From Serilophus lunatus (lineage: Eukaryota; Chordata; Aves; Passeriformes; Eurylaimidae), in assembly GCA_013399895.1 (NCBI GenBank), contig VXBA01001570.1:186001-250000 (forward strand): a DNA stretch of 64,000 bases, read 5' to 3'. Below are positions 47,501 through 62,500 of this stretch, piece after piece. Position 1 is the first letter of the stretch. Each line of letters starts with the position of its first letter. Under the pieces are notes generated by a model. That model searched no databases, was not told the origin of the DNA, and was given only the letters and a program-made list of their open reading frames with translations. A program made the translations under genes and the position numbers.

Positions 47501-50500
47501 AACCCACTGGAGATACATTGGTATTTTCTGATACATTTTGTAATGGTCTTTATTATTCATTACTGCTTTAATCAGCAATCTTTCTTTGCAACATTTTATC
47601 TGGTCTCGGAGTGTCTTCCACCTGCTTCAAACGGAACCTGTCAGCTGTGACTTTATGGATTCTCTATTGACTGCTTCTTAAATTCTACAGATCCCTTCTT
47701 TCTCTGTCATCTCTTGCCAGAACATCTCCCCCAGACCTTAATTCACTGCCTCATAAATTATGCTTTCCTCTGGGTACATTTGGAACTAAAAGAATTAATA
47801 AATAGATAACTAATCTCTCCCACAACAGCACATCTAGGATAATTTGAAGCAATTATTAAAAGGCTTCCCCAGGTTTGCAAGTAAACTTCATCCTCAATAA
47901 ATGATTGTAAATTAAATTTGACAGGAACTTGGAGCCAGTGTATTCAAATCTGTTCAATTGAGCATGAAATATGCTTTGTAGAAATACACAAAGAATTCCA
48001 GAAGTGCCCATTTGGGCCTCAGCAAGCTGGGGCAGTTAATTATAAGTGGGAGAGTGTGGAATAAAAAGTTGCAGATTGCATTTTCTCCACTTCATTTCAT
48101 TAGAAATAACTAAGTTGACCATTCCTTAATTTCCACTCTCTTGAACAGGAAGAATTTTTTTTTCTTCTACCATTTATAATTATAAAATACAATCCTCAAA
48201 AAAAAAGAAACAAAAGACTAATGTCAACTTCCCAAACCAATTCTAAAAATTCCTAGAGCCTGGCTGGAGGGTCTAATGGCTGGAAATGAGTGTGTACTTT
48301 GGCCCCCTGCCCAGAAGAGTAAGTGCCCTCATGTGTGAAAATAATGTTAATGCTGGTTATGGGCTGAAATCCCAGTGGAAAGAACATCAGCTGCAACAAA
48401 TTGTCCGGTTAAACTGACTGGAATCCTGCCAGTCCTGCACCAGGACACCCTTCTGCTTGTTCCTCAGGGCTGAGGATTATTCCAGGTACCAGCTGCATAG
48501 CTCCAGTTAGGATGAGGACCTAAATATTAAGGACTAATCTGCTTAAAAGAAGTTGAAAGAACTTTAACTTTCACTTCTAAAGAGTTTTAGATTAGTATTA
48601 GGAAGAAATTCTTTACTAAAATGCTACTGAGACACTGGCACAGGTTGCCCAGTGAGGTTGTGGACTTCCTATCCCTGGAAGTGTCCAGGGCCAGGTTGGA
48701 GCAATCTGGGACAGTGGGAGGTGTCCCTGCCCAGGGCAGGGGGTGGAACAGGATGGGCTTTAAGGTCCCTCCCAACCCAACCCATTCCATGATTCCTTGA
48801 TAACTTGGTGCTCCCAAGCCAAGTGCATTTCCCAGGCTCTCCACTCTGGAGATTGAGCTGGGGAACCACATTCATTGGCCACTGCTTGGAGCCTGACTGA
48901 AGTTAACACAGCTATTAAAAGACTCAGTGATCTCTAGTCTTCATCAAACCATTTGTTTAAATCCTTTTCCCCACTGTGATATAAATACACAGATCAGTCC
49001 ATGATGTGCTTCCTGACAATTCCAACAGTTTCAGGCTCGTGTAGAATTGCAAACAACTGGAGGAAGGTCAAGGAGCTTCACTGGTGCCTCAAGTGTGAAT
49101 AACCTGCATCTGAAAAGCAGCCAAAGTGCAGTTCTGTGGGGTGGCCTGGTTGTGGATGAGGCAGACAATATTCCATGTGGCAAGTTGGAAGGGACCCATA
49201 AGGATCATATCATGCTATAGACTCTCAGAGCTTATTCTGAAGACCTTCCTTTCTCATTTTCCATGCTCTCAAAAGCTCACCGAGCTGGCAGCATGTCTAT
49301 CGAGCTCTGGGGGAAAAAATAAGAACTTGAGAGAAAACAACCTTAGGGTGTACTCATAACTGCACCAATCACCCTGCCAGCTGAGCCATGAAACAGCTTT
49401 TGTTCTTGTGTTGGAGGAAATGTTTTCTGTTCCAGGCAACCAAAGCTGCTTTGCAGGAGGGAAATAGCAAAGCCTGAAGAACAAAATTGAATTTCTGTTA
49501 TTAAAAAGTGTGGAAGAATATACAGGTTTATAGTATCTGTGGTATGCCCAGGAAAGCTAAATAGTGTGAGATGTCATTTTTAATAACTAGTTTCAATTCT
49601 TTTTGGAAGAAAATGATGGGTTTGGGAGTTTTCTAATGTTCAAGCAGAGTCTACAGTGTGGGAATGGATACAGGGCCAGTGGGTTCCAACAAAAAGCCCC
49701 TTTTTTTTCACCAGCTGTTAAATGAATTATTGTTGAACTATTTTTATCCAGGACCTCAGTCTGAGATCTTTCTTTTGGAATTTGGGACGTTTTTTAGACT
49801 TTTTTTTGTTTAGTTGGTTTTTGGTTTTTTTACTTGGTGCAGGCATTTACCTCTAAGAATAGTGACTCAAAAATGAGGCTGCAAATCAAGTTTTTAATCC
49901 AGTAAGAATTTGGATGTTAAACTGTGTTTTGCAGAACCAAATACTTGCTGTTCTGCTCCTTATGTTTACAGGTCTCAAAACTGATAGAAAATACTGAGCC
50001 TTTTAGAAGGTGCTGCTCAAAGCAGACACTGATGTTGTCTTATGAATTTGGATCTGGAGGGAACTCCCCAAAATGTTTGGCTCTGTGTGCTCTAATTAAA
50101 TGCTTTTGGATGAAGTTCATCTGCTCAGCCCAAGTGATCCCATGTTCCCTCTGGCAGTGACACATCAGGAGAAGCCCAGCTGCACGTGGAAGTGCCTGAC
50201 TCCATCACCACCTGGATCACAGAGGCCGTGGGTCTGTCTGAGGACAAGGGCTTGGGCATTGCCAGACAGACAGAAATGAAGACCTTCAAACCTTTCTTCA
50301 TTGATTTCACCCTCCCCTACCACGTCATCCGGGGGGAACAGACCAAAATCCCACTGACTGTCTACAACTACCTGGCTGTCTGTGTGGAGGTAACAGCCCT
50401 CTCCTTCCCCCTGGCTGGCTCACTCACTTCTGGTTTATCTCCAGAAATTCTGAGTGATCCACAAGTTACAGTAGATGAGGTATGGGGGTAATGCAGAGAT

Positions 50501-53500
50501 AAGCTCAGCACAGAGGCCTTGAAAATAAATGTCATTGCTTTATTTCAGTAGGATTTTAGCTCGAAGCACAAGCAGCCTGAAGTGTCTTGCAGCACTTCAG
50601 AAGTACAAATGTTGAAAATTATAGGGGAAAAATATAGGGAAGGCAATTAAGAAGCTCATTCTGAATCACAGAGGAGAATTTCCTTCATCATTAGAAAGCT
50701 ACCAAAATTAGTTTATTTTGAAAGATTTATTTTTTAGAAGAAATCTCTTTTCTTCCCAAACTCATCATCTGCCAAGCTCCAGTAATATCTCTTGGAAATA
50801 CCTGTAGAATTGCTGAGCTGAAAGCCCTGCCCTCAGTCAGGTACATGACTAGAGAGTACGAAGAACAAATAATCTGCTTACTGTGAATTTGCAATAAACA
50901 ACATTCCCACAATTTTCACAGGTCCATGTGAAGATTTCTGTTCCAAAAGGCATAAAGTTTGTTGGGCATCCTGGGAAGCACCATCTGACAAGGAAGAAGT
51001 GCGTGGCCCCTGGGGAAGCCAAACCCACCTCTATCGTTTTGTCCTTCAATGAGCTGGGACTGAGCAACATCACTGGTAGTGTAGAACTAAGAACAGCTTG
51101 TTGCTTCAAGGAGTTTTGCAAGTGTTTCTTTTTATTCCTCTTCCAGCAGAAGATTCTTATTTCCCTACCCCCTCCAAGTGGAATTGTTCATTCCACTTGA
51201 TGCCAACATGGCTTTTCAACCTCATTTTGTTGTAGAAACACATCCTGTACCTGTAATGCACAGACAAATCTGTACAAAGGATCACAAGGGGATCCCCTGG
51301 TTATCAGTTTTCCTGTTGTGATATTTGTTCATGGAAGGTTGCACCTGTTACATTTCCCTGAAGGGATCAGTGGGAATTTTAAATAAGGGAAAAACAACTA
51401 ATAATAGCAACAGATTTTGTGCATCTTTCAACAACTAATCCCAGTAAAGCTTGTGCTTTTCAGTGTTCTGAATTGTGCTTCAGTGTTTTTCAGTAGAAAC
51501 ACTAAAAACTAGGAAATCATTTCCTAGTTGCCCCATGACTGTCCAAGTGTTGCCTGGTTTTAGATCTGACCACTCAAATATGAGATAAAGGTTATATGAG
51601 AGAACTGTAATTACAAAAACACTGGGTGTTATTAATCAGCTGTATCTAATTAGTTTAGATCTTCTAAGTCTGGAGACCTTCCTATCTCAAAATCTCTGGT
51701 GCTTTTTCTTTCTGTTTCTTAGCAAAAGCTTTTGCTTATGGTGGAACCAGTTGCTGTCAGGATGGGATGCAGCCCCTGAAGAATGGCAGACACTCAGAGG
51801 ACACTTACACGGACAAAAGGAGCCCAGTGGGAGTGGATTATGTTCGCAGCAGTGTGATTATTGAGGTAAGGGAACAGGAATCTGTAATAATTCAGATAAA
51901 AGTGCTTGGGTTAATCAAACATCAATAGGCTCATAAGACTCCTCAAGCTGATTTATGGCATGTTTGCATGATGGGAAATAATCAGTTTTAGTGATACTTG
52001 TACAGAAAAAGCCCATTTTGTTCTGAGTTCATCTGGTGAATCTTCAATACTGTTCAGGAGAAAAAGGAGTGGAAAATTTCATTGGATAAACTGCTCTGTC
52101 AATACAAGAAATAGGCTGTGATGTGAGATTCTCTGGTGGTGGTTGGCACATCACTTGCTAACAGGATAGTGTCACTTTTCTAAAAGGATATAAACCAGTG
52201 TACAGCAGCAGAATATAATCTCTGTATTTTGTAAGTGAAACTGAAATCTGTTCCTGCTAATCCAAGCCCTGTGGTTTTATGTGTGGGTTCCTGTCTTTCT
52301 CTAGCCAGAGGGACTGTCCAGGGAATACACCTACAGTGTGTTCTTCTGCCCAAATGGTAAGTTCATGATTTGAATGAGAAATTCAGTTTGTTTGATTCTG
52401 TTTTAAATAGAAACATTTGGCTTCATCCTATTAAAAAACAAAAAAGAAAAAAAAAATTTAAAAAAATCTTTGTTTCCATTTCTCTGTGATTGATGAGTTA
52501 TGGTGTGTAGGAAGAACTTCTGAATAAAGAGTCTTTCTTACCTGGCTGGCTAATTATGAATTTGCTCTGACTGCCCAAGTGATTTCTGGAAATGGCCATT
52601 AAATTCCTTTACTTTATGGAACAGTTTGAGTATTCAGCACTGTGGACAGTAACTGGGACTGTACTATATTTTCAGCTGGTGTTTTAAAATTCAGTTGTGG
52701 AATCAGTATGTCCTTTCTACCAAAGATTTGGATAGCTCAGAGTTGGCTCCAGTAACTAAATAGAGATGCTTTTGACCACTAGATTTGAACTGAAAAATCA
52801 CTTGCAGACTTTGTAAGAAATTCAGTATTGAAGTAATATCTTCTGTATTGGAAGGGGATAAAAAAAAAAAAGATGAGAAGAAACATCCACATTTCCTTTC
52901 ATAGTTTAAGAGAAGCTGGAAAAAAAATATACTTAGGAAAGGTCTGTTTATTTAAATTTCAATAATCAGCCATGGGTTAATTTTGAAGTCTGTAAGCTCA
53001 GCTCCAATTCTTACAACATTCCATTATTTTTCTGACTAGAGAAAATACACATTTCTACACCTAACAAATATGAGTACCAGTACATGCAGAAACCTGCCCA
53101 GATGACCCACTTTGACATTGCTGTGAAAGCCCACAATGATGCTCACCTGGCCTTGTCCTCTGGGCCCCACGACATGGCAGAGATGACAGAGATCGTTATT
53201 GGTGGGCAGCAAAACAGCAAAACATGGATTTCCACCAGCAAAATGGGTGAGCCTGTGGCCAGCAGGGACACCCCTGGCATCCTCTCCTGGGATGAATTCC
53301 GCAGCTTCTGGATCAGCTGGAAAAATGGAATTATCCAGGTACTGAATTCTTCTTTGTAAGGGTTTGGAAGTCTTTCTTTAAACAGAGTCTGAGCACACAC
53401 ACAGCAGGGTTTTCTTGGGTTGGTGTAAAAGGTGAAAGCTTCACTTCTGTTGCCTTAAATTCTTGGTCAGGCTGCTTTAAACAGAACAAACCTGCTTGTC

Positions 53501-56500
53501 ACAGCATGTTTTCAGGACCTCAGTTTTCATTGGTTTTGGCCCTAAGTGTGCTAAAAGCCTGTGGAATTCTCATTAAACTTCTTGGATTGTTTTGTGGGTG
53601 GGAAGGAGAAAGCTGGTGATCCATGTACAGTGTTCTCTGATGCACCTGTGAGTCAGGGGGGGCCAAGGACATGTGGCAGGTGAACTCCAGCTGTGTGGGC
53701 TCTTGGAACTGCCTGGTTTTGTGTCCCTTTCAGGTTGGCCACGGTACTCGGGTGCTAAACGAGTCTATTATTGTGGAGTGGACAGTCCCCAAACAGCTTG
53801 AGGTGAAGTACATTGGCTTTTCCACAGGCTGGGGGTCAATGGGAGAGTTTAAAATTTGGAGAAAAGAAGAGACTGATGAAAATCACAATGAAGCATTTAC
53901 TCTTGGAGTTCCCCACAACATAATTCCAGGATCAGAAAGAGCTACGGCTTCAATAATAGGTATCAATTATGAGGAGGTATCACTGGGTATCAAATGTGAA
54001 GAGATACTCCAGATGTTACTTGCTTCTGACCAGAACTTGAGTGATGAACACTAGATAAGACAGTCATAGGCATTTACAAAGGTTTATGCTGCTTTTTTCT
54101 GGGACAGATAATTGTTTGGGGTTTCTTTGTTGTTGTTTTGAACCCTATTTGAGTTGTGATTGACTTAAAGCTGATACAGAGGGCTCTGCAGAGGCACTGT
54201 CTGTTAGAGTTTATGATGATTATGAAATAAATACTATGATCACAAAGTGTGCCATCTTCTAAACTACTCTAAATTGGGAAGTCATGGATAATCCAACTCT
54301 GAAATGTAGAATTCTTTAATCCAACAAGAGATTGAAGGGCTAAGACTTAACATCTGAAGGACTTCTCACTTATGATACAGTTTATTTGAGCTGACTCTGG
54401 ATACAGTTTATTTGAGCTGACTCTGTGTAGCCAGGAGATATTAGTGTAGTCAGGTGGGGTTTGATCATAAGACACCAAAAGTAAAACCTAATTGCTCCAT
54501 AGTGAACTCATCACCTCTTCCTCAAACAGGAGATGTGATGGGTCCTACTCTGAACAACTTGGACAATCTTCTGCGGTTGCCCTTTGGCTGTGGGGAGCAG
54601 AACATGATCCACTTTGCTCCTAATGTTTTTGTCCTGAAATATCTGCAGAAAACCAAACAACTCAGTCACGAGGTGGAGATTGAAGCCACCGATTACCTTG
54701 TTCAAGGTAAGCCTTTACACTTCCAAGCCTTTTCTCCTTGTACAAATTGCAATTTATTGTGTTGCACTTTCTAATCAAGAGTACCTAAGTACTCATTTCT
54801 TGCAGGATAATCTCACAGGTTAACAGTTTTTGATGGCAAGATGTTTTCCCTTGATATATAGCCTATGACTATAACTTCAATAGTTCCTAGTTTAGATGTT
54901 TATTGATTTATGATTTTTTAAAATTTTTTTCTTAGGTAACTGGTTTCTATGTTTAAACAGGTTAGAAGGTCAAGGAAAATTAAATTTTATAAAAATCTGT
55001 ATATTTAGGGGGTTTTGCCTTGTTCATGAGTTGTCTTTCCAGCACTTTAATCAGTGCATGGGCTTTTTTTAATAATATTTTCTTAGTAACAGTATACCCA
55101 AAATCAGAAGTTACTATACAAAGTAATTAACCTAGAGTCATGTAATGAAGGATTTTATCTATCCTTTCAGTGTCTGCCCTACCTCACTAAGCAGCTCAAA
55201 GCAATCCATCTTTTTTTACACTGTTTTTCTCAGCATTTTTTGGGGAAGAGCCACCTGCAAAGTAGTTGTAGAACTAAGTGCAATTCTCAGTAAGAATTCA
55301 GAGGTCATTAAAACCAAGAATGACCCAAAAGGACAAAGCTCTCTTGTGTGTGAGTCAGACAATAGTCATGTCATGAAATCAGAGGTGACAGGATTAGGTG
55401 GTTCTCCTCTGAAAGTATAAATATAAAATGTAATATATGAGATATTTCTCATGTTCAGCAGCAAAACCCCAGTGCTGCTTCCTTTGCCTGACTCCAGTCA
55501 TTTCACTTGTAATGTTTTGTGCTTGCTGAGAGCAGAGAGGCAAAGGGAATTTGTTAATAGTCCAAGTCAGTGTTTCCTTTGCAACATCATTTGCTTTTGT
55601 TTCTTTTGATGAATCTGCAAACCTTCCAGGTTTTTGGCTCCAAGCTCTGCTTGCTAATTAACCCTTACAGAAGAAATCCCCCAGAGCTTTAAACTATTCT
55701 GTGCTCATTGGAGACCTGCCAAGTATAAGGTTTAGATGGGGAAAGTCTCTTTGCTCACTCTAGAAGGCTTTTGTGACTTACCAAGCCAGAAAACTGCTTT
55801 TTCTGAGTCATCCATCGTGGAAAGTGCTGATACCCAACAATCCCCCTGTATTCCCTGTTCTTTGGAAGAGGCCTGAGCTAAACCAGTCAGTATTTTTTCT
55901 ACTTTCCCACTACACTATAAAAGCAGGTGGAACAGGGGAAAACTGAATCTCTCCAATGAGTCTCAGCATCCAGAGGAGTGTTTTAAAGGGAAAATTCCAG
56001 AAGAGCAAGAAAGACATCAAGTCTGTGGCACTACCAGCCTAAGGAGCAAAGAAGAATAAATGTTAGAGCAATGAAGCACAAGTCAATTAAACATGAACAT
56101 TCAAAGAGGAGAAGAGAGACAATAAGATAGATACAAAATATGAGGATTTTATGTGTCCATCTACACACTGGAAATGAATTTAGGAACCATTTAAGCATGA
56201 AAGGCTCAGTAGTAAATTTTACCCAAGGCATGCAGAGAAGAAAAGGGATCTAATTTAAAGTCACACCTGTTGTTTGTAGGAAGAAAAAACCCAAACCATT
56301 ACTTGGGCTTTCTGCCAAGTGGTTTTAAACATCCCACAACTCCCAGACAAAAGATGTGGTTATTACAAGAGCACCATCCATCTCTAGGGCTTTGCTCCTC
56401 CCATTCAAACCATTCCATCTGCTTTCCCTGTGAGATTTGGAAACCAACTGGAAAGTGCAGGAGTCATGGGCAGCCCTTACCCAGGACTGAGGGACTACCT

Positions 56501-59500
56501 GTACCTGGAGAGGTCCACAAAGAAACTTCACATCTGGAAAAGGAAAAGTAACATATTCCCATCAAAATGTCTTGTGGTGTGGGATAAAACATCTTCTCAT
56601 GTGTTGGAGAGTTAAGCAGGCAGTAAATGTCTTTTTGACACAATCTTCTTGCAGGTTTGACACATTTCCTTATCAGAAATACCCATTCTGAAGGAGATTG
56701 ATTCCAATGGGTGTTTAAGAGCTTTATCCAGGTGTGTGTTCTGAATTCCTCAAGCTCAGAGTGCTTTATTAGGATAAGCAATTCATAATTACGAACAAAC
56801 AGGTTTGAGAAGCAAATTATTTTCCTGGTAGAAAGAGCATTTTCAGTCTGTCTTCATTATAAATCTCAGAATATATTCCAGGAGAGAGTTCTCATCTTCA
56901 GCATTCAACTTGTTAACATGTTGCTTAAAACAAGCCTTAAGACAGCCCTGGTAGCTCAGGATTGTTCATGTGCATTAAGACCACAGCTGCTGTTGTTATG
57001 GTACAGTTACATTAAGTTGTCCCAAGCAACAACTTTGGAGAAAGGTCTGAATCCAGCTGTGCTGCTAAAGGAAAACCATTTTCATCTGCATGGTGCTTTC
57101 AGCAGAGCAGGAGGAGAGTGGCTGTATGCTTAAGAAAAATATCTTTCTTTTGATACTTCTTTTTTTTTTTCAGAGGAGTATCAAATTTTTAACATTTCCA
57201 GTGTCCAAAGTGCAGGAGCTGCAGTGTCCCAGATGTTATCCTGAATGGATTTCTGGAGAAGCTGCAATGTATGGACACAGAGCTGGCTCTCACTCACAGC
57301 ACAAGAAGAGGCTGCCTGGGGCAGCAGAATCCCTTACTTGAGTGCCAGATGTTCTGAGTCTTCATTCACTTGAAATACTTGTTTTTCTCTGTGTGAGGGT
57401 TTTGGACTCCCCCAATTCTTTTGTGACTTCCAGGCTACCAGCGCCAGCTGACCTACAAGAGACAGGATGGCTCATACAGTGCTTTTGGGGAGAGGGATTC
57501 ATCAGGGAGCATGTGGTGAGTTGCTATTTAAAACAGAGTTAGAAAAGTGTTAAGTGTGTGCTAAATGGGAAAAATATACAATTGGCTGGGAAAGAAGAGG
57601 AATTCTCCAGCTTCTCTCGTGGTATCACACACTGTGGAGAATAGAAAGAGTGGAATAATACTCAGTGACTACACACAGTTACTGCTTCAGTGCTGCTGAG
57701 TGTTCTTACTGCACTAGGAGGTGTGTTACAGCTGTTTCAGGGCTCAGGAGCAGGTAAGATAGTCAAATCAGCTAATAGGTTGTCTTGGTTTAAGCCCAGC
57801 TGGAAATTAAGCACTACATCACTCAACTGACTTCTCTTCCTTCCCCAACCTGGTGGAATGGGAAGGAGAATCTAATTAAAACTTGTAGGTTGAGAGAAGA
57901 ACAGTTTAATAATAGAAAATACAGTAAAAATATAGTAAATTATATTAATAATGATAAGGGGAAAAGCCAGTGATGCACAATCCAATTGCTCAATCCTGAC
58001 TAATGCCAGACCCTCCCCTTCCCAAAACCAGGTGGGCCCCTCTTCCAGGTAACTCCCCCCACTTTATAGCCTGGACACGAAGTGCAGGCACAGAAGCTAT
58101 AGTAGTAATTAAGGGGTATTTAAACACCTACTTGCACTAGGAAATGCAGCTTTGTCTGAAGCATGTACACAGAAATTTGCTCTCTAGGAGTGGCAGAGAC
58201 TTCTACAAGATAGAGGGGGGAAAAAAACCCAAACCACTAAAACCATCTCAAAAAAACCCTCAAGTCCTCCTGATCCCATGTGCTTTCTATCCCCTCACAG
58301 ATGAAAGGGGGTGGATTTATGCTCTGAGAATAAGTGCAGGACCTTCAGAGTCAAACAACACGAGAGCCAGAAATAATGAAACTGAGGAATCAGCTCATCT
58401 CTTGCTGTGCCCCTGGGGACCCCATGGCCTGGGAGGTTTCTGTTACATCACCTCAGTGTGTTGCTGGCTCTGATGGCTCAGCTGTAGTAGATTCTTGTCT
58501 TCATTCATTTGCCTGTGCTGTCATCTGGCTTCTCCATCTGCTCTGTATTTGGTTTTGAACTGATTAGCTTCACAGACTCATCAGAGGGGAAGAACCTCTG
58601 ATGCTGCTGCCTCACTCTTTCTGAGACAGTCAACTTTTATCTCAGCTCTGGCATCTCCCAGTCCCTCGATGTAAAATATGGTGACATGGAATTACTTAAC
58701 ACTTGAAAAATCCCCTGCCAGGCAGTATGTTTGCTACCCTCCCATTCCTCAGGGGCTTGTAAATGGAATGACTCAGTCTCCCAAAGCTGGCCAGGGCTCA
58801 CACTTGTTGTCAGAGGTTTAGAATTCCAAAAACATTTCTAGTGCTTTCTTAAGTCTTAATTCTGTATGAAGTCTAACACAGCCTCAGGCTTTAGTAATGG
58901 ATCTGGATTTCTTATAAGAAACCTTGATTCTTAATTTAAAAAATTTTAATATTTTGGGTGGCAGATGAGTACCTGTAAAAAAACCTCTGTTTTTCAGGAT
59001 GTATATGACAAATATACATTTGAATTCTGCTTTTCAATTTAGCTTGTTGACCCTTAATCCTGTTCTTATCCAGAAGTCTAGACAGTGTTCAGGTGCTTTT
59101 ATGTCCCATGAATTTTTTAACTATATTTAATGTTTCTCAATAAGATATTTTTTAATTTGTGCTTTCCTAGAAGGTAATTTTTCCCTTACTGATACTTCAT
59201 TCTAAATTTGTTTTCTCAGTAAAGATGACACATTCATATTTACAGGCTGACAGCTTTTGTCCTCAAGTCCTTTGCTCAGTCTCGTGGGTTTATTTTCATT
59301 GATCCAAAAGAACTGACAACTGCCAAAGACTGGATCATCCAGCACCAGAAAGAGGATGGTTCTTTTCCTGCTATGGGCAGGATACTAAACAAGGACATTC
59401 AGGTAAAAATTATACAGGATCAAAATCATGCAATAGGCCCATTTTTAATGTTATTATCAAAGCATGAAGTGATGCAGTCTCCTTATGGCCAATATGAATT

Positions 59501-62500
59501 TTGCACTTGAACTGGAAGAACCAGAATTCCAGTTAGAAAGGGTCTGTCAGGGAAGGGAAAGCAGGATGTCAAATCTTTCAAAACCCCTGAGTCATGTGTG
59601 CACTGAGTGTGTCCTGAGGTTACACAGGGACAGCTGGGCTCTTGATCCGACCAGTGTTGGGTTGGATTCCAAAATTTCATACTCCTTATGTACAAAGCAA
59701 AAGAAATTCTGTGGTGCCTCAGCTTCTCCTCTAGCTCTGACACATCCTTTTGTTGCTTCAGGAGATATTTATCCAGTTTCTTTCTCTGGTTTTCATCCAG
59801 TGGTTTGTGTTTGTTGTCCTTCAGGGTGGAATCCATGGGAAGATCTCCCTGACAGCTTATGTGGTTGCATCTCTTCTGGAAACAGGTGTCACTTCTGAGG
59901 TAACAAAAACTCAGTTAAAACAGCTCTCCTGTGCTGTATGTCCTAAAAAGTCTCACTATTCTATTTTTTAAACTTTGCTGCTGTTTGCTTTCAGAGGTTC
60001 TGTGCTCAGTGGAGTGACAGCATCCAGATAACAGAGACTGCTGGAAAGCTTTGAGATTGTTCTAAATTAGGGAATCTGTTGTGAATTTATTCCAGGTGAT
60101 CTGTCACCCTTCAACCATCAGCTTGTGGTTATTCTACCAGAGCCAAACACTTCTCTGCAGCCCCATTCCTCAAATTCTCCCAGAAATTACTGCAAAAAGT
60201 GTTTTCTGCCTTGTAACTTCAAGGTGTGATCACAGCCTGTGCAGATCCTGGTTGCTTGCCTAGAGAGACTCAGAAAACCTGGCTTAGTGCTAAGAGCAGT
60301 TTAACTTGGGGATGCAGAAAGCTCTTGTGGTCTGGCTCAGCTTCAGTGGCCAAAATGCTACTGCTGTTGGATTCCAGTGTCTTTGGAGAGCTGCACTCCT
60401 GCAGTGTGCTGGATTGAGGGCTCTGGAGAAAAATCCTTCTCTTCTTTGTGATGAAACAGAACAGGAACACTACAGAAAAGAGAACAACTACATGGGAACG
60501 TGCAATTCCTCTGCATGATTTTTGAAGTAGGGAAAAAACCCCCAAATTTCCAGTACAACTGGTGTTTTAGAGATTTTCCTTCCTGGTAAAACAGTGCTCC
60601 TGTCCTCTGTATTTTTGCCTGCATGCAGTTGCACTAGAAGGGAGATGCTCAGATAAGATCATAGTTAAACATTCCCACTAATTATGGCTGGGAAAACGTC
60701 CCCTTACAGATGCACTGAGCAAGCCATGGATCCAGTGCTTCCCTCGCTCTTCAGAGAGGTGTGTGCACAGGTAGAACTGACTGGAAGATAAGAAGTGTAG
60801 TAGTGGACGTTGCAGCATCTCTTGGTGATCTCTCAGACAAAAGGATTGTCCATTGGGACACAACCCCAGGAGTTTATGGAGACTGAAGCAGCCAGTGCAA
60901 ACAGCAGTATCTGCTCAGGAGCTCTGATAATCTGAGCACTTCTCATGTGGAGCTTGAAGACTGAGACCATGGTGCTGTTGCAAGCAGATGTCCCCTCACA
61001 CCCTGTTGTTGGGGTGGAAGGCTTTCAACTTTATCAAAAATTTAGAACATCCTCCAATGCCCACAGAGGAACTTCCTCCTGCCCTGCCAGCAGTGCCCCC
61101 TCTGAGCAGTGATGTGATGCTCTCTCTGGCTGAGACATCCCCAGCATTTTTCCTTGCTGGAAGTGCAGTTTCTGTGGATCTAATGGTTTTCTTAGAGGAG
61201 ATTTGCAAGTGTTACTAACGATCCTAGCTAGGAAATGAGGAAGGGGAAGGTTGGTGCCACAGGGAAATCAAAGGAAACCAAATTACATCAAGTCCAATTA
61301 AATTGTTTCTATAAATTATCAGAGCCACGTTCCTTCATGGTGAGGTCATTGAGGGAGTTAATAAAACATGTTTGTTGGCTGCAGGGACCCCTGGGAACCT
61401 TGGCCTTTATTATCCTCTGGCGTCTGCCAGACGCTCCAGAGTGTCAGGAACACAATCAAACCTACAGTGGAGAACTTGCTTCTGCTCTGTTCCTCTGCTG
61501 CTTTGCAGGGGCATGGAATTTCTTCAGCTTTAGGGGTGCAAAATGCATCTCAGTGTTATTCTAGGTCATTCTTGTTCTGCTGTTTTCTCTTTTTTTTTTT
61601 TTTTTAATTTATGTGTGGCTTCTCTTGGGGAAAAGAAAGTGTCAGTGCCATTCTGCAGAGAGCAAAATGCATCTTTGAGTTTGCTGTGGGGTTTTTAGGG
61701 TTTTTTGGGCTTTTGTTGTTGTTAGTTTTGGTTTGGTGGGTTTTTTAATGGGCAGAAAGTGAGGAGTAATAAAATAATTCTGACTTCTGAGACGCAGAGG
61801 TTGGTGACGTGTCTGGGTGATTTTTCCCTGAATATAGGAAGAAAGAACAGCTGTTGACAAAGCAAAACAGTTCCTGGAGTCCAACCTGTATTCAGCAGAA
61901 GACCCCTACACCACTGCCCTGACTACCTATGCCCTGACCCTGCTGCACAGCCCCTCTGCAGCCGTGACGCTGCGCAGGATGAACAGCATGGCCATCACCC
62001 AAGGTACTGAGCCCTGGGCCACCCTCCTAAACTCTGTCCTCTTACAGGAACAAGCAGATACAGATTGAATAAGGGTCTTCCCCCAGAGGGGGGTTGGGCA
62101 CTGCCCAGGCTCCCCAGGGTTTGGTCACGGCCCCAAGGCTGCCAGAGCTCCAGGAGGGTTTGGACAACGCTCTGAGGGACAGGGTGGGATTGTTGGGGTG
62201 TCTGTGCAGGGACAGGGGTGGCACTGGATGATCCTTGGGGGTCCTTTCCAACTCAGGGTATCTTGTAATTATGTGAATGCTGTGTTTGAGTTCCTGGAGA
62301 GGATGGGGTCTGTGAGATGCTTCCTTACAGCACAGTTTGGCTTTGTAAGGTAAGAGTGCCCCTGATTCTCTTTGGGGAGGGCTGACACCTCAGCTCAACT
62401 GATGATGAGGGCAGAAAAGTGTAGCAGAATGCTTTTTCTGTCAATTAGTGTCTGCCCTGTAACACCTCACATTCCCTGAGGATGCATTTTAATCCAAAAT

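Larger units (their letters stand above)
47426..50157 (+). other. CPAMD8 intron 19 (2.7 kb)
   Basis: Contains a CR1 fragment (48580-48796) and possibly a scrap of a second in the opposite sense (about 49170-49215). Otherwise nothing was recognised. Confidence 0.6.
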
